Positions 35,107 to 44,730 of a DNA stretch of 64,000 nt are shown piece after piece. Origin of the DNA: JANOYY01 sp043720395 (GTDB lineage: Bacteria; Actinomycetota; Acidimicrobiia; Acidimicrobiales; JANYDT01). Position numbers and translations under genes: made by a program. The notes below the pieces were generated by a model. The model saw nothing but the letters and a program-made list of their open reading frames with translations, was not told where the DNA came from and searched no databases. Every line of letters begins with the position of its first letter. The stretch's first letter is position 1. Location: the NCBI GenBank assembly GCA_043720395.1, contig JAYSSR010000014.1, positions 1 through 64,000 of the forward strand, given 5' to 3'.

Positions 35107-36792
35107 ATGCCCGACACCCCAGAAGCCAGCAGCAGCAGTATGTCCGGCGGCGAGGCCATCATCCGGTCCGTCAAGGCGCATGGGGTAGACACCGTGGTCG
35201 GCATCCCCGGCGCACAGATCTACCCCCTGTTCGACGCTCTCCAACGACTGGGCATGCGCACCGTGTTTCCCCGCCACGAGCAGGCCGCCGCCTACATGGC
35301 CATGGGCGCATCCAACTCCACCGGCAAACCGTCATGTTTCGCCGTCGTCCCCGGTCCCGGCATCCTCAACACGACGGCCGCGCTGTGCACCGCGATGGGC
35401 ACCTGCTCGCCGATTCTCGGTCTCACCGGTCAGGTCCCGAGCACGTTCTACGGCGAGGGCCGTGGCCACCTCCACGAGTTGCGCGATCAGCCCGGCACGC
35501 TGCGCTCGATCATCAAGGACGCCTACTTCATCGCCGACCCGCACGACACTGCTGCCACCATCGACCGAGCCTTCGACACCATGTTGAGCGGACGCCCCGG
35601 ACCCGTGAGCATCGAGATGTGCTGGGACACAATGGCCGCGCCCCACGAGGGTCTCGCGGTCAGCACCGGACCGAAGGCCGCCACCAAGCCCGCCCTCGAC
35701 ACCGACACGGTCGAAAGAGCGGTCGACGCGCTGCTCAACGCGCAGCGTCCGATGATCATGTGTGGGAAGGGTGCACAGCATGCGTCGGCCGACGTGCAGC
35801 GCCTCGCCGAGCTGTTGCAGGCACCCGTCGCGGCTTTCAGAAGTGGGCGCGGTGTCGTTGCCGAGGACCATCCGCTCGGTGTCAGTTCCGTCGCCGCCCG
35901 CCTGCTCTACGAAAACGTCGATCTGGTTCTGGGCCTCGGCTCCCGGCTCGAAATGGCGTACATGCGTTGGGGCACGCCTGGACGTTTCGACCCTCGCACG
36001 CCCAATCAGCCCACGCTGATCCGCGTCGAGATCGACCCCGTCGAGATGGACCGGTTCCCGCCCGATCTCGCGGTCGTGGGCGACGTAGAGGACTTCTGCA
36101 AGGCCGCGATTGCGTTGCTCGAACGTCGAGCGAACCCCGACCGCGGTCGCGCCGACGAGATTGCCGCGGCGAAGGCCGCGGCCGCGCAGATGGTCCGCAA
36201 GATCCAGCCGCAGGTCGACTACCTCGACGTGATCCGCGACGTCCTCCCCCGCGACGGATTCTTCGTGCCGGAGCTGTCGCAGGTCGGCTTCACGTCGTAC
36301 TTCGCGTTCCCGGTGCTGACGCCTCGGACCTATGTCACCGAGGGCTTCCAGGGGACGTTGGGCTACGGGTTCCCGACCGCGCTCGGGGTGAAGGTCGCGA
36401 ACCCGGACAAGGCGGTGGTGTCGGTCACGGGAGACGGCGGATTCATGTTCGGCCTCCAGGAACTCGCCACAGCCGCTGCCCACGACATCGGCGCCGTCAC
36501 TATCGTGTTCAACAACCATTCGTATGCGAACGTACGACGGGATCAGACGATGAACTACGGCGGGCGACTTGCCGGCGCGGACCTGGCAAACCCCGACTTC
36601 ATCAAGCTCGCCGACGCGTTTGGCGTCAAGGCGCATCGGGTGGACTCACCGGCGTCGCTGAAGTCCGTGCTTGCCGCGGCCATCGACGCAGACCGGCCAT
36701 GTCTGATCGAGGTCGAGATGCCGCTCGGCGGCGAGACGAACCCGTGGGAGTTCATCCAGATGCAGCGTCCACCAGCGGCCCCGTCGCACTGA
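35107..36792 (+). CDS. Thiamine-diphosphate enzyme, acetolactate synthase-like
   Basis: A 561-residue TPP enzyme with three domains. The catalytic glutamate is in FPRHEQAAAY. The TPP/Mg2+ motif runs from GDGGFMFGLQELATAA to VFNNHSYANV. It resembles acetolactate synthase/benzoylformate decarboxylase-like proteins rather than housekeeping IlvB, and no small subunit follows. GAGG lies six bases before the ATG at 35107. The next gene (MetE-like) is 14 bases away on the same strand, so the two likely act together on an unknown substrate. Confidence 0.85.
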   Translation: MPDTPEASSSSMSGGEAIIRSVKAHGVDTVVGIPGAQIYPLFDALQRLGMRTVFPRHEQAAAYMAMGASNSTGKPSCFAVVPGPGILNTTAALCTAMGTCSPILGLTGQVPSTFYGEGRGHLHELRDQPGTLRSIIKDAYFIADPHDTAATIDRAFDTMLSGRPGPVSIEMCWDTMAAPHEGLAVSTGPKAATKPALDTDTVERAVDALLNAQRPMIMCGKGAQHASADVQRLAELLQAPVAAFRSGRGVVAEDHPLGVSSVAARLLYENVDLVLGLGSRLEMAYMRWGTPGRFDPRTPNQPTLIRVEIDPVEMDRFPPDLAVVGDVEDFCKAAIALLERRANPDRGRADEIAAAKAAAAQMVRKIQPQVDYLDVIRDVLPRDGFFVPELSQVGFTSYFAFPVLTPRTYVTEGFQGTLGYGFPTALGVKVANPDKAVVSVTGDGGFMFGLQELATAAAHDIGAVTIVFNNHSYANVRRDQTMNYGGRLAGADLANPDFIKLADAFGVKAHRVDSPASLKSVLAAAIDADRPCLIEVEMPLGGETNPWEFIQMQRPPAAPSH

Positions 36793-36806
36793 GCAAGGAT
36801 GACCGA

Positions 36807-37913
36807 ATGAACCGCATTGACCCACCGTTTCGCGCCGACCACGTCGGCAGTCTCCTGCGTCCGCAAGCCGTGCACGAGGCCCGGGCGCAAGTCGCGTCGG
36901 GCGCAATCACGATGGCAGACCTGCGGGTTGTGGAGGACGCCGCGATCACCGACGCCGTGCGCGTGCTGGAGTCGACAGGCATGCAGGCCATCACCGACGG
37001 CGAGCTGCGCCGGGCTTGGTTCCACCTCGACTTTCTCCAGGAACTCGAGGGTGTCGCAATCACCGGCAACATCGCGTCGAGTTCCGACTCGGCAGCGACG
37101 GTGCAGATGACGCCGCCGAAGCTCTCCGTCGTCGGGCCGCTGCGCCATACACGAGACATCCAGGTCGACGACTACCGCTTCGTAGCATCGGTCACCACCG
37201 AGACGCCGAAGGTCTGCATCCCCTCTCCCACCATGGTGCATTTCAGAGGTGGGCGGGCCGCTATCGACATCGACGCCTACCCCGATCTCGAGCTGTTCTT
37301 TGCAGACCTCGCAGCGGCCTACCGCGCGGAGATCGACGCCTTGTATGCGGCCGGCTGTCGCTACATCCAGCTGGATGACACGAACCTCGCCTACCTCTGC
37401 GACCCGGTCATGCGTGCGGGCGCTGTCGAGCGCGGCGACAACCCGGACGCCCTTCCGCACGCATACGCGGAGCTCATCAATGCGGCGATCAAGGGGCGTC
37501 CACAAGACCTCACGGTCGGAATTCACCTCTGCCGTGGGAACTACCGGTCGACCTGGTTCGCCGAGGGCGGGTACGAGCCGGTCGCGGAGGTGCTGTTCAA
37601 CGAACTCGATGTCGATGCGTATTTCCTCGAATACGACGATGAACGGTCCGGCGATTTCGCACCGCTGCGTCATGTTCCCGCGAACAAGACCGTGGTGCTC
37701 GGACTCGTGACCAGCAAGCGTCCGGAGCTGGAGTCCTACGACTCGCTGGCCGAACGGGTCCACGAGGCCGCCGCCCATGTACCGCTCGGGCAGCTCTGCC
37801 TGAGCCCCCAGTGCGGCTTCGCGAGCACCGTCGAGGGCAATGCACTCACCGCCGATCAGCAGTGGGCCAAGCTCGCCCATGTCGTCGACGTTGCCGCCCG
37901 CATCTGGGCCTGA
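36807..37913 (+). CDS. MetE C-terminal-like (cobalamin-independent methionine synthase family) protein
   Basis: A 368-residue single-domain protein of the UROD/MetE fold. It has RADHVGSLLRP, QAITDGELRR, YIQLDDTNLAYL, HLCRGN and LSPQCGFAS; the histidine and two cysteines are the zinc ligands seen in MetE. Lacking the MetE N-terminal half, it is one of the short homologues that probably act on other thiols or methyl donors. It starts after AAGGATGACCGA and is coupled to the TPP enzyme gene. True methionine synthesis is not supported. Confidence 0.83.
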   Translation: MNRIDPPFRADHVGSLLRPQAVHEARAQVASGAITMADLRVVEDAAITDAVRVLESTGMQAITDGELRRAWFHLDFLQELEGVAITGNIASSSDSAATVQMTPPKLSVVGPLRHTRDIQVDDYRFVASVTTETPKVCIPSPTMVHFRGGRAAIDIDAYPDLELFFADLAAAYRAEIDALYAAGCRYIQLDDTNLAYLCDPVMRAGAVERGDNPDALPHAYAELINAAIKGRPQDLTVGIHLCRGNYRSTWFAEGGYEPVAEVLFNELDVDAYFLEYDDERSGDFAPLRHVPANKTVVLGLVTSKRPELESYDSLAERVHEAAAHVPLGQLCLSPQCGFASTVEGNALTADQQWAKLAHVVDVAARIWA

Positions 37914-37965
37914 CTCGTTCGGGCACCGTTCTGGGCGGGCTGCGTCGCGCCTTGACCCGACGAGT

Positions 37966-38037
37966 GACGACACAGCGCCACGTTGGCCGCACAGAGTAAC
38001 GCTGTGGCGTCAAAGTGGCGCTGTAGCCGCAGTCGTC
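37966..38037. repeat. Inverted repeat family D, copy 3
   Basis: Its reverse complement starts GACGACTGCGGCTACAGC and matches copy 1 along most of its length, including TGACGCCACAGCG. The arms CAGCGCCAC and GTGGCGCTG would form a long hairpin downstream of the MetE-like gene. Confidence 0.75.
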
Positions 38038-38172
38038 TCCGAATTCGGCCTCGCCGTCGACCACCTCCGGGCCGATTCCAGCGACGTGCTCGGACTGACG
38101 GCCTACGACGTCCGGCGTCAACTCTGCTGGTAGCGATCGACCGGCTGAGGTCGGGGCGGTAACGTCCACGCG

Positions 38173-39654
38173 GTGACCGACACCACGATCGTCGACCTCC
38201 CCGCGCACAGGCTGTCCGCTGCGATCCACAAGCGCGACGTGTCCTGCCGTGAGGTGATGGAGGCGTACCTCGACCGGATCGACGCGGTGAACCCGACCCA
38301 CAACGCAATCGTCAGCCGTCGAGACCCCGACGACCTGTACCGCGAAGCACACGAGCACGACGACCTACTCGCCACCGGCGACAGCAAAGGGTGGATGCAC
38401 GGCTTCCCCCACGCCGTGAAAGACCTGTCGAACGCGGTGGGCCTGCCGACAACGGCAGGATCGCGGGTCCTCAAGAACTTCCATCCCAAGCGTGACGGAC
38501 TCATCGTGGAACGTATGCGCGCAGAGGGTTGCATCTTCATAGGGAAGACCAACGTCCCCGAGTTCGGCCTCGGATCGCACACGTTCAACGACGTGTTCGG
38601 CACCACAACGAACGCATACGACGCCACCAGATCGGCCGGTGGGAGCAGCGGCGGCGCGGCGGTCGGTCTTGCCACGCACATGCTCCCCGTCGCCGATGGG
38701 AGCGACTTCGGCGGCAGCCTGCGCAACCCCGCCGCCTGGAACAACGTGTTCGGCTTCCGACCGAGCCAAGGACGCGTCCCGATGTGGCCGACCGTCGACG
38801 CGTACGTCGCGCAACTGGCAACCGAGGGTCCGATGGGTCGGACGGTGCGCGACGTTGCGTTGTTGCTCGAAACTATGAGCGGAGGCGACGACCGCTGCCC
38901 TCTCGCCCTGCCTGAAATCGAGTTCTACGCCGATCACCTCGGCCAGTTCAACCCAAGAACACGGCGCATCGGATGGCTCGGCGACCTCAACGGGTACCTC
39001 GCGATGGAACCCGGCATCCTCGACGTCTGCGAACAAGCACTCGAACGACTGGAAGGGCTCGGTTGCAGCGTCGAACCGACCAGCCTCGGCTACGACCCCG
39101 AACGGGTATGGGACGAGGTTTGGATGGTGTGGCGCCGGTGGCTCGTCGCTCCCAACGTCGGCGTGCACCTCGCTGCGAACCCGGCGAACCGCGAGTTGAT
39201 CAAGCCCGAGGCGCTGTGGGAGTACGACACTGCGCAGACCCTCACCGGCCCGGAATGCTTGGCGGCGAGCCAGGAGCGCACGAGTTTCTTCCGTCACCTC
39301 GTTGCAAACCTGTTCGACCGCTTCGACTATCTCGTGCTGCCCGCTGCGCAGGTCTGGCCATTCGACGCGACCCTGCGTTGGCCCGCCCACATCAACGGCA
39401 AAGCTATGGACACATACCATCGGTGGATGGAGGTCGCTGTGTACGCGACCCTCGCGGGACTGCCGAGCATCAGCGTCCCGGCCGGTTTCTCATCGACCGG
39501 GCTCCCCATGGGCATGCAGATCATCGGACCCCCACGGGCCGATCTCGAGGTTCTCCAAATCGCCCACGCCTCCGAAGCCGCTGCGAGGGACATCCTCGCC
39601 AGAGCTCCCGAGACAATCCGACCCCAAATCCGACCCCAAATCCGACCGCAGTAG
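38173..39654 (+). CDS. Amidase (amidase signature family)
   Basis: A 493-residue amidase. The Ser-cisSer-Lys triad is visible: Lys in HAVKDLS, the cis-serine in AGGSSGGAAVG and the nucleophile in SDFGGSLRNPA. It hydrolyses an amide to acid and ammonia; aryl amides would suit the catabolic setting (inference). It starts at a GTG. The C-terminus ends IRPQIRPQIRPQ, encoded by a 12-base unit repeated three times (39618-39653), an unusual tail probably added by repeat slippage. Confidence 0.9.
   Translation: MTDTTIVDLPAHRLSAAIHKRDVSCREVMEAYLDRIDAVNPTHNAIVSRRDPDDLYREAHEHDDLLATGDSKGWMHGFPHAVKDLSNAVGLPTTAGSRVLKNFHPKRDGLIVERMRAEGCIFIGKTNVPEFGLGSHTFNDVFGTTTNAYDATRSAGGSSGGAAVGLATHMLPVADGSDFGGSLRNPAAWNNVFGFRPSQGRVPMWPTVDAYVAQLATEGPMGRTVRDVALLLETMSGGDDRCPLALPEIEFYADHLGQFNPRTRRIGWLGDLNGYLAMEPGILDVCEQALERLEGLGCSVEPTSLGYDPERVWDEVWMVWRRWLVAPNVGVHLAANPANRELIKPEALWEYDTAQTLTGPECLAASQERTSFFRHLVANLFDRFDYLVLPAAQVWPFDATLRWPAHINGKAMDTYHRWMEVAVYATLAGLPSISVPAGFSSTGLPMGMQIIGPPRADLEVLQIAHASEAAARDILARAPETIRPQIRPQIRPQ
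39618..39653 (+). repeat. Three 12-base tandem repeats at the amidase 3' end
   Basis: The unit is close to ATCCGACCCCAA, repeated three times in frame and encoding IRPQ each time, directly before the stop codon. Confidence 0.8.
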
Positions 39655-39684
39655 CGGCAACATCGAACTACGGTCGCGGGCGCG

Positions 39685-42600
39685 ATGGAGTGCGCCCACT
39701 GCCAAACCGACAACCCGAGCAAGTTCCGGTACTGTGGCGCGTGCGGGCAGCGTCTCGGCGTCACCGTGTGCGGCGCGTGCGGGTCCGCCACTCCCCTGCC
39801 CTTCGCATTCTGCGGTGATTGCGGCACGCCGCTCGATCTTCTCGCCGGGGCCAGCTCGGAGGAGCGCAAGCTCGCTACCGTCCTCTTCGCCGACGTCGTC
39901 GGTTTCACGAGCCTCGCCGACGGGAGCGACCCGGAGGACACGACCCGCGTCATCGACGCGGCATTCCGCCAGCTCAGCGACATCGTGGTCGCGCACGGCG
40001 GAACGATCGACAAGTTCATGGGCGACTCGCTCATGGCCGTGTTCGGCGCACCGGTCGCCCACGATGACGACGCCGAACGAGCCGTTGCGGCGGCACTCGC
40101 GATTGTCGCGGCGCAGACCGGGCTCGGCTTCTCGATCGGCGTCAACACGGGCGAGGTGATGATCACCGCACTCGCCGGGGGCTCGACCACGGTCATGGGC
40201 GACGCCGTCAACGTGGCCGCCCGCCTCGAGAAGGCGGCGAACGTCGACGAGGTTCTTGTTGGTCCGATGACCTATGAGCTGACAACGTCTCGCATCAACT
40301 ACCGAGAGCGTCCGGCGATGACCCTGAAGGGCAAACGCGAACCCGTGGAGGTTCGTCAGGCCATCGACGTGCGCAAGACGCCCGTGCCGGCAAACCTCGC
40401 TCCGGCACCGCTCATTGGGCGCGACGAGGAGATCGAGTTCCTCCTCGCGCAGTGGCGGCGTGTCACCGCCACCCGACGCTCCGCACTGGTTCTTCTCACC
40501 GGCGATCCAGGCATCGGCAAGTCGCGTCTGCTCGACGAACTCGGCACGCGGCTCGGCGCCGAGTCACTTGTCGTGCGCTCGACCTACCCGCCCTATGGGG
40601 GCTACGGCGGCCTGCGGGTCGGCGGCGACCTCGTGGCGCAGCTCGGGCCGAGCACCGACCCCGTCGTCCAGAAGAAAGTACGCACACTTACGGGTGACTT
40701 CGACCCGGACCTTCCGGCCGTCGACGCGCCGACGCTGCGCAAGGAACAGCTCTGGGCGTTGCGTCGACTCGCGGAAGACCGCACCGAAAATCAAACCGTC
40801 ACCGTCCTCATAGAAGACGTTCACATGGCGAGTACGAGCATCGATCTGCTCACCTCGTTCGTGGCACGCATCGCCGACCTGCCGATCCTCGTGGTGCTCG
40901 CCGGTCGTTCCGAAGGGAAGTGGCTCACGAGTTTCTCGACTGCGAACACGCTGCGCCTCGGCCCGCTCTCGATGGACGACGCCAAGTCACTCGCCGAGCA
41001 GTGGGAACCCGATCGTGTTGTGGAGGACCGACTTCTGCGGTGGACGGGCGGCAACCCGCTGTTCCTTCGTGAGTTGCTGGCCTTCGCCCGCCTTCACCCG
41101 GAGGGGACGATCGAGCGGCGTCATCTGCCCCTGAGCCTTCGCGCCGTACTTGCGGCCAGGCTCGACGCGCTCTCACTGTCGGAGCGCATGGCACTTCAAG
41201 ACTTCGCGGTCATCGGCGACACCGCCACCGTGGAGCAACTTGTCGCGCTCGGCGGTCCACCAGCGTCTGAAGGCGTGACCGGGCTCACCAATGCCGGCAT
41301 CGTGCGACATCGCCCTGACGGAACCCTGCGAATCACAGAACCGCTCTTGCGCGAGGTCGCCTATTCGACGCTCGCCAGAACAGCCCGCGTCGATCGCCAT
41401 CTGCGCATGGCGGAGCTCTGCAGCGCGCCCGACGACCAGGCCCGCCACCTCGCCCGTGCGCACGCGATGGCACCGGAGGACGCTGCCCTGAAGGCGCGTG
41501 CTGCCGACGCGCTGGCGAGCGCTGGCGTCGGTGCCCTCGATGTGTCGCGTCGGTCCGAGGGCGTCGCGATGCTCCGTCAGGCCCTCGACCTCGGCCACCG
41601 CAAGTCGGCCTCCCTGTTGCGCCTCGCCGACGCTCTCAACGATGGTGAACGCCACGAGGCAATCGGCGTACTCGCCCTTATCCCCGAACCGAGCGGCGAT
41701 GCTCGTGTCGACGCGGAGCGCGTGTTGGTCCGGGCCAACGCGCTTGTCGACAGTGACGTCGACACTGCACTTCGGTCCTTCGACGAGGCAGCCTCGCGGT
41801 GGCACGCAATTGGCGATCACACCAAGGAGGGGTGGTCGCACTCCAACAAAGGTGTCGCGCTCTTCATGCACGGCCGCATGGTCGACGCCGACGACGAGTT
41901 GGTCCGCGCCCTCGACCTGTTCCGCGCCAACGGACACCGCCTTGGCGAACTTGCCACGCTGAGCTTTCGTGCTCTCGTCCGACCCGATCATGCCGAGGTC
42001 GAAACGTGGCTCCACGACAGCCTTGCCTTCTCGATCGAACTTGGCGATCGCAGCCGCCACCTTTCCGTTCTGGGCTCGTTGATGTGGCATCACACGCTTC
42101 GGACGCGACTCGGTGGTGAACATGACACCGCGATCGCGCGTGCCTGGATCGACGAAACGTCTCAGCTCGCAGATGAGCTCGGGTGGCACGACTTCCTCAT
42201 ACAGAGTCTGTGCCTTCGGGCCAATCTCTGCCGAGGAGCGGGCGACTTCGTGGAGGCCATGGCCTCGATCGCCCGTGCGCGGGAGATCGAACACATCGAC
42301 TCCGTCGGCGAGCGGGCGCTGCTCGATGCCGTTGCTGCATCGCTCGTGGCAGGCACGGCATTCCGGCACTTCGATGACACCGACCCATTCACCTCACTCG
42401 CGTCGGTCATCCAGATGGAAACTGCGGTGTTCGAGGGTCGATTTGGGGAAATCGCCGATGCAGGCTTCGTGCCGACGCGCGCCAACCTCGGACGCCACCA
42501 GGCCGCGGTGGGGTTCGTCCCTGCTGCCGCAGGATTCGCCCAGACCGGACGCCTCGACGCCGCTCTGACGATCGCGAATGACGTGCTCGGCAACGTCGCC

Positions 42601-42888
42601 GTCCATCATCGAAGTGACCCGATCGCAGCCGTAGCTGCCCGGGCGATCCTCGCTGAGTGCGGCATTCGCCTCGGTACAACGTCGCCAGAGCACGCGCTGT
42701 CAACCCTCCCGACAGAGGACGTGCCAGGCGGATTGACCGGCGCACTGATCCTGCGCGCGCTTGCGGCTGCTGGCCGCGAGGGCGCGCTCGATGAACTGCG
42801 GGCCGTTGCTCTGGTGTTGCGCGCACCGGGCCTGCTCCTCGGCGTCGACGATGACGCGTCGGTCGCGTCGGTCGCACCTTCGAGCTAA
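39685..42888 (+). CDS. Zinc-ribbon adenylate cyclase-AAA ATPase-TPR regulator
   Basis: A 1067-residue signalling protein. It begins with two zinc ribbons (C3, C6, C17, C20 and C29, C32, C43, C46). The class III cyclase domain (about 60-230) has FADVVGF for metal, KFMGDSL with the adenine-type lysine, and GDAVNVAARLE with the catalytic Asn/Arg, so cAMP formation is plausible. A large AAA/STAND ATPase follows, with Walker A GDPGIGKS, and then a helical TPR-like region to the end. Such proteins couple ligand or protein sensing to cyclic nucleotide output. It starts 30 bases after the amidase stop. Confidence 0.88.
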   Translation: MECAHCQTDNPSKFRYCGACGQRLGVTVCGACGSATPLPFAFCGDCGTPLDLLAGASSEERKLATVLFADVVGFTSLADGSDPEDTTRVIDAAFRQLSDIVVAHGGTIDKFMGDSLMAVFGAPVAHDDDAERAVAAALAIVAAQTGLGFSIGVNTGEVMITALAGGSTTVMGDAVNVAARLEKAANVDEVLVGPMTYELTTSRINYRERPAMTLKGKREPVEVRQAIDVRKTPVPANLAPAPLIGRDEEIEFLLAQWRRVTATRRSALVLLTGDPGIGKSRLLDELGTRLGAESLVVRSTYPPYGGYGGLRVGGDLVAQLGPSTDPVVQKKVRTLTGDFDPDLPAVDAPTLRKEQLWALRRLAEDRTENQTVTVLIEDVHMASTSIDLLTSFVARIADLPILVVLAGRSEGKWLTSFSTANTLRLGPLSMDDAKSLAEQWEPDRVVEDRLLRWTGGNPLFLRELLAFARLHPEGTIERRHLPLSLRAVLAARLDALSLSERMALQDFAVIGDTATVEQLVALGGPPASEGVTGLTNAGIVRHRPDGTLRITEPLLREVAYSTLARTARVDRHLRMAELCSAPDDQARHLARAHAMAPEDAALKARAADALASAGVGALDVSRRSEGVAMLRQALDLGHRKSASLLRLADALNDGERHEAIGVLALIPEPSGDARVDAERVLVRANALVDSDVDTALRSFDEAASRWHAIGDHTKEGWSHSNKGVALFMHGRMVDADDELVRALDLFRANGHRLGELATLSFRALVRPDHAEVETWLHDSLAFSIELGDRSRHLSVLGSLMWHHTLRTRLGGEHDTAIARAWIDETSQLADELGWHDFLIQSLCLRANLCRGAGDFVEAMASIARAREIEHIDSVGERALLDAVAASLVAGTAFRHFDDTDPFTSLASVIQMETAVFEGRFGEIADAGFVPTRANLGRHQAAVGFVPAAAGFAQTGRLDAALTIANDVLGNVAVHHRSDPIAAVAARAILAECGIRLGTTSPEHALSTLPTEDVPGGLTGALILRALAAAGREGALDELRAVALVLRAPGLLLGVDDDASVASVAPSS

Positions 42889-42999
42889 CGCGTCGCCGAG
42901 GCGTCGTTACGCGAATTTCGCAGCCGCCCGGCTACGATCCATGCGGCCGCGCCAACGGTGCCACTCAGACAGATGTCCCCCCTCGGAGGTAACAAGATC

Positions 43000-43305
43000 G
43001 TGCAAGTCAAAGCTGGAATGCGTCTTCGTAGTGTGGTGTGCACGACGGAAGTGATCGTCGTGAAGGCTCCCGCCGCCGATGTCGATCTCCGCTGTGGCGG
43101 CCAGGCACTTATCGCGATGGGCGCGACGGTACCCGGTGGAGCGGCGGACCCGGCGTTCTCGGAGGGAACCAAGATGGGCAAGCGCTACAGCGATGCTGAA
43201 GGCACGCTGGAACTGCTGTGTACGAAGCCCGGCAACGGATCGCTCTCGCTGGGCACGGAGACCATCGCCGTCAAGGACGCGAAGGCCCTTCCGTCTTCGG
43301 ACTGA
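43000..43305 (+). CDS. Small conserved protein of unknown function
   Basis: A 101-residue protein. Its start is taken as a GTG with GGAGGT nine bases upstream. Features are MRLRSVVCTTEVIVVKAP, DLRCGGQAL and a C-terminal AEGTLELLCTKPG; three cysteines recur in loop positions. I do not recognise a function. Similar short proteins occur in actinobacterial lipid/CoA gene neighbourhoods, and here a class III CoA-transferase gene follows, separated by a family C repeat. It may be a beta-rich binding or metal protein (inference). Confidence 0.6.
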   Translation: MQVKAGMRLRSVVCTTEVIVVKAPAADVDLRCGGQALIAMGATVPGGAADPAFSEGTKMGKRYSDAEGTLELLCTKPGNGSLSLGTETIAVKDAKALPSSD

Positions 43306-43346
43306 GGTCTGACCGGTCCAGACCCCAGCCCCCAGCCCAGGGCGCT

Positions 43347-43421
43347 TCGCGGTACATCCGGCCCGTCCACGGTGCATTCGGGCGCGCTCAACGCACCGCG
43401 AATGCGCCGGATGTACCGCGA
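43347..43421. repeat. Inverted repeat family C, copy 1
   Basis: Arms TCGCGGTACATCCGG and CCGGATGTACCGCGA match perfectly, with a secondary GCATTCG/CGAATGC pairing inside. The related block at 51526-51642 contains the same arms in duplicate. Confidence 0.85.
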
Positions 43422-43525
43422 CGTGGCATGGCGGCCACGAAACGCCCGAACTGCCGTGCGGGGGTTGGCGTGCAGTCTTGCTGTACACGGGATTGGCGAG
43501 CGGGCCGACCAGTAGTGTCACGTCC

Positions 43526-44713
43526 ATGGGTGCCCTCGACGGAATACGGGTCATTGATCTCGGCGTGCTCGTGCAGGCCCCGCAAGCCGCGCTGCTGCTG
43601 GGCGACCTCGGGGCGAGCATCATCAAGGTCGAGCTGCCCTTCATCGGCGACCAGTCCCGCTGGATACCCGCCACCTACGGCATCGCGCCGAGCGGGTACT
43701 GGGTCGGCTGCAACCGTGGGAAGCGCAGCGTCACCATCGATCTGCGGACGCCACTCGGACGTGACACGTTCCTGCGGCTCGCCGACACAGCCGATGTCGT
43801 CGTGTCCAACTTCAAACCGGGGACCCTCGACGATTGGGGTCTCGGCTACCAGGTTCTCGCCGAGCGCAATCCGGGGGTCATCTATGCGACCGGCTCGACC
43901 TACGGCCCCGTCGGCGCGCATTCGACGCTCGAAGGTGCCGACCTCGCCGGGCAGTCGGCGGGCGGACTCGTCGCAACAACAGGCAGCGATGGTGGGCCTG
44001 TCACGCCAATCGGCGCAACGATTGCCGACCACATGTCCTCGCAGCACCTGGCGGCGGGCATTCTCGCGGCGCTCTTCGCACGGGTCACCACCGGACGCGG
44101 ACAGCGCGTCGACGTGTCTCTCGTGGGCGGAGCGATCTGGGGTCAGGCGGCGGAGATGACGGCGTACCTCCTGAGCGGCAAGAACCCCGGCAGGGCCAAC
44201 GGCGGCCACGGCCTGATCAACGGGACGTATGGAATCTTGCAGACCGCCGACGGGTGGGTGGCGATCGTCGGCGTCGTTGCGGCCGCCCGACCGGCCTTTG
44301 CAAGGCTGATCGGCCGCGAGGATTTCTTCAGCGATCCGCGCTTCGCATCGCCCCTGCTGAACGAGGAGCAGAAGATTGCGCTGCTTCATGAACTCGGACC
44401 CGCATTCCTGACCAGGACGACCGACGAGTGGGTCACGGCCATGCGCGCGGTCGGCGTGCGGTGCGCGCCCGTGCGCGACTACGCAGCGATCGCCGCCGAC
44501 CCGACGATGTACGAGAACGGCTATCTCGTGAAGATGCAGCACCCGGAGCACGGCGAGGTCACCGTCGTCGGATCGCCGCTGCGCATGAGCGACACGCCGA
44601 CCGTGCCGTCGGTCTACGCACCGGAGCTTGGTGAGCACACGGAGGAGGTCTTGCTGGAGATCGGCCTCGACTGGGACGAGATCACCGCTCTGCGCACCGC
44701 CGGCGCAATCTGA
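43526..44713 (+). CDS. Class III CoA-transferase (CaiB/BaiF family)
   Basis: A 395-residue protein with GIRVIDLGVLVQAP, GDLGASIIKVE and the catalytic aspartate in EGADLAGQSAGG. Family members swap CoA between carboxylic acids such as carnitine, oxalate, succinate or aromatic acids. I chose the ATG at 43526, which gives the standard N-terminus. The next gene starts 17 bases downstream. It may activate an organic acid from the nearby catabolic pathways. Confidence 0.88.
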   Translation: MGALDGIRVIDLGVLVQAPQAALLLGDLGASIIKVELPFIGDQSRWIPATYGIAPSGYWVGCNRGKRSVTIDLRTPLGRDTFLRLADTADVVVSNFKPGTLDDWGLGYQVLAERNPGVIYATGSTYGPVGAHSTLEGADLAGQSAGGLVATTGSDGGPVTPIGATIADHMSSQHLAAGILAALFARVTTGRGQRVDVSLVGGAIWGQAAEMTAYLLSGKNPGRANGGHGLINGTYGILQTADGWVAIVGVVAAARPAFARLIGREDFFSDPRFASPLLNEEQKIALLHELGPAFLTRTTDEWVTAMRAVGVRCAPVRDYAAIAADPTMYENGYLVKMQHPEHGEVTVVGSPLRMSDTPTVPSVYAPELGEHTEEVLLEIGLDWDEITALRTAGAI

Positions 44714-44730
44714 CGCGTTAAGGCAACCGC

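Noticed and set aside
35332..36636. A 434-codon minus-strand frame opposite the TPP enzyme
   Set aside because: Antisense shadow of a clear gene; composition is Arg/Glu/His-rich without motifs.
34716..36806. A very long open frame in front of the MetE-like gene, continuous to 37913
   Set aside because: It overlaps the LLM and TPP enzyme genes, its translation is Arg/Pro/His-rich and unlike any protein, and the MetE-like domain has its own start and ribosome binding site at 36807.
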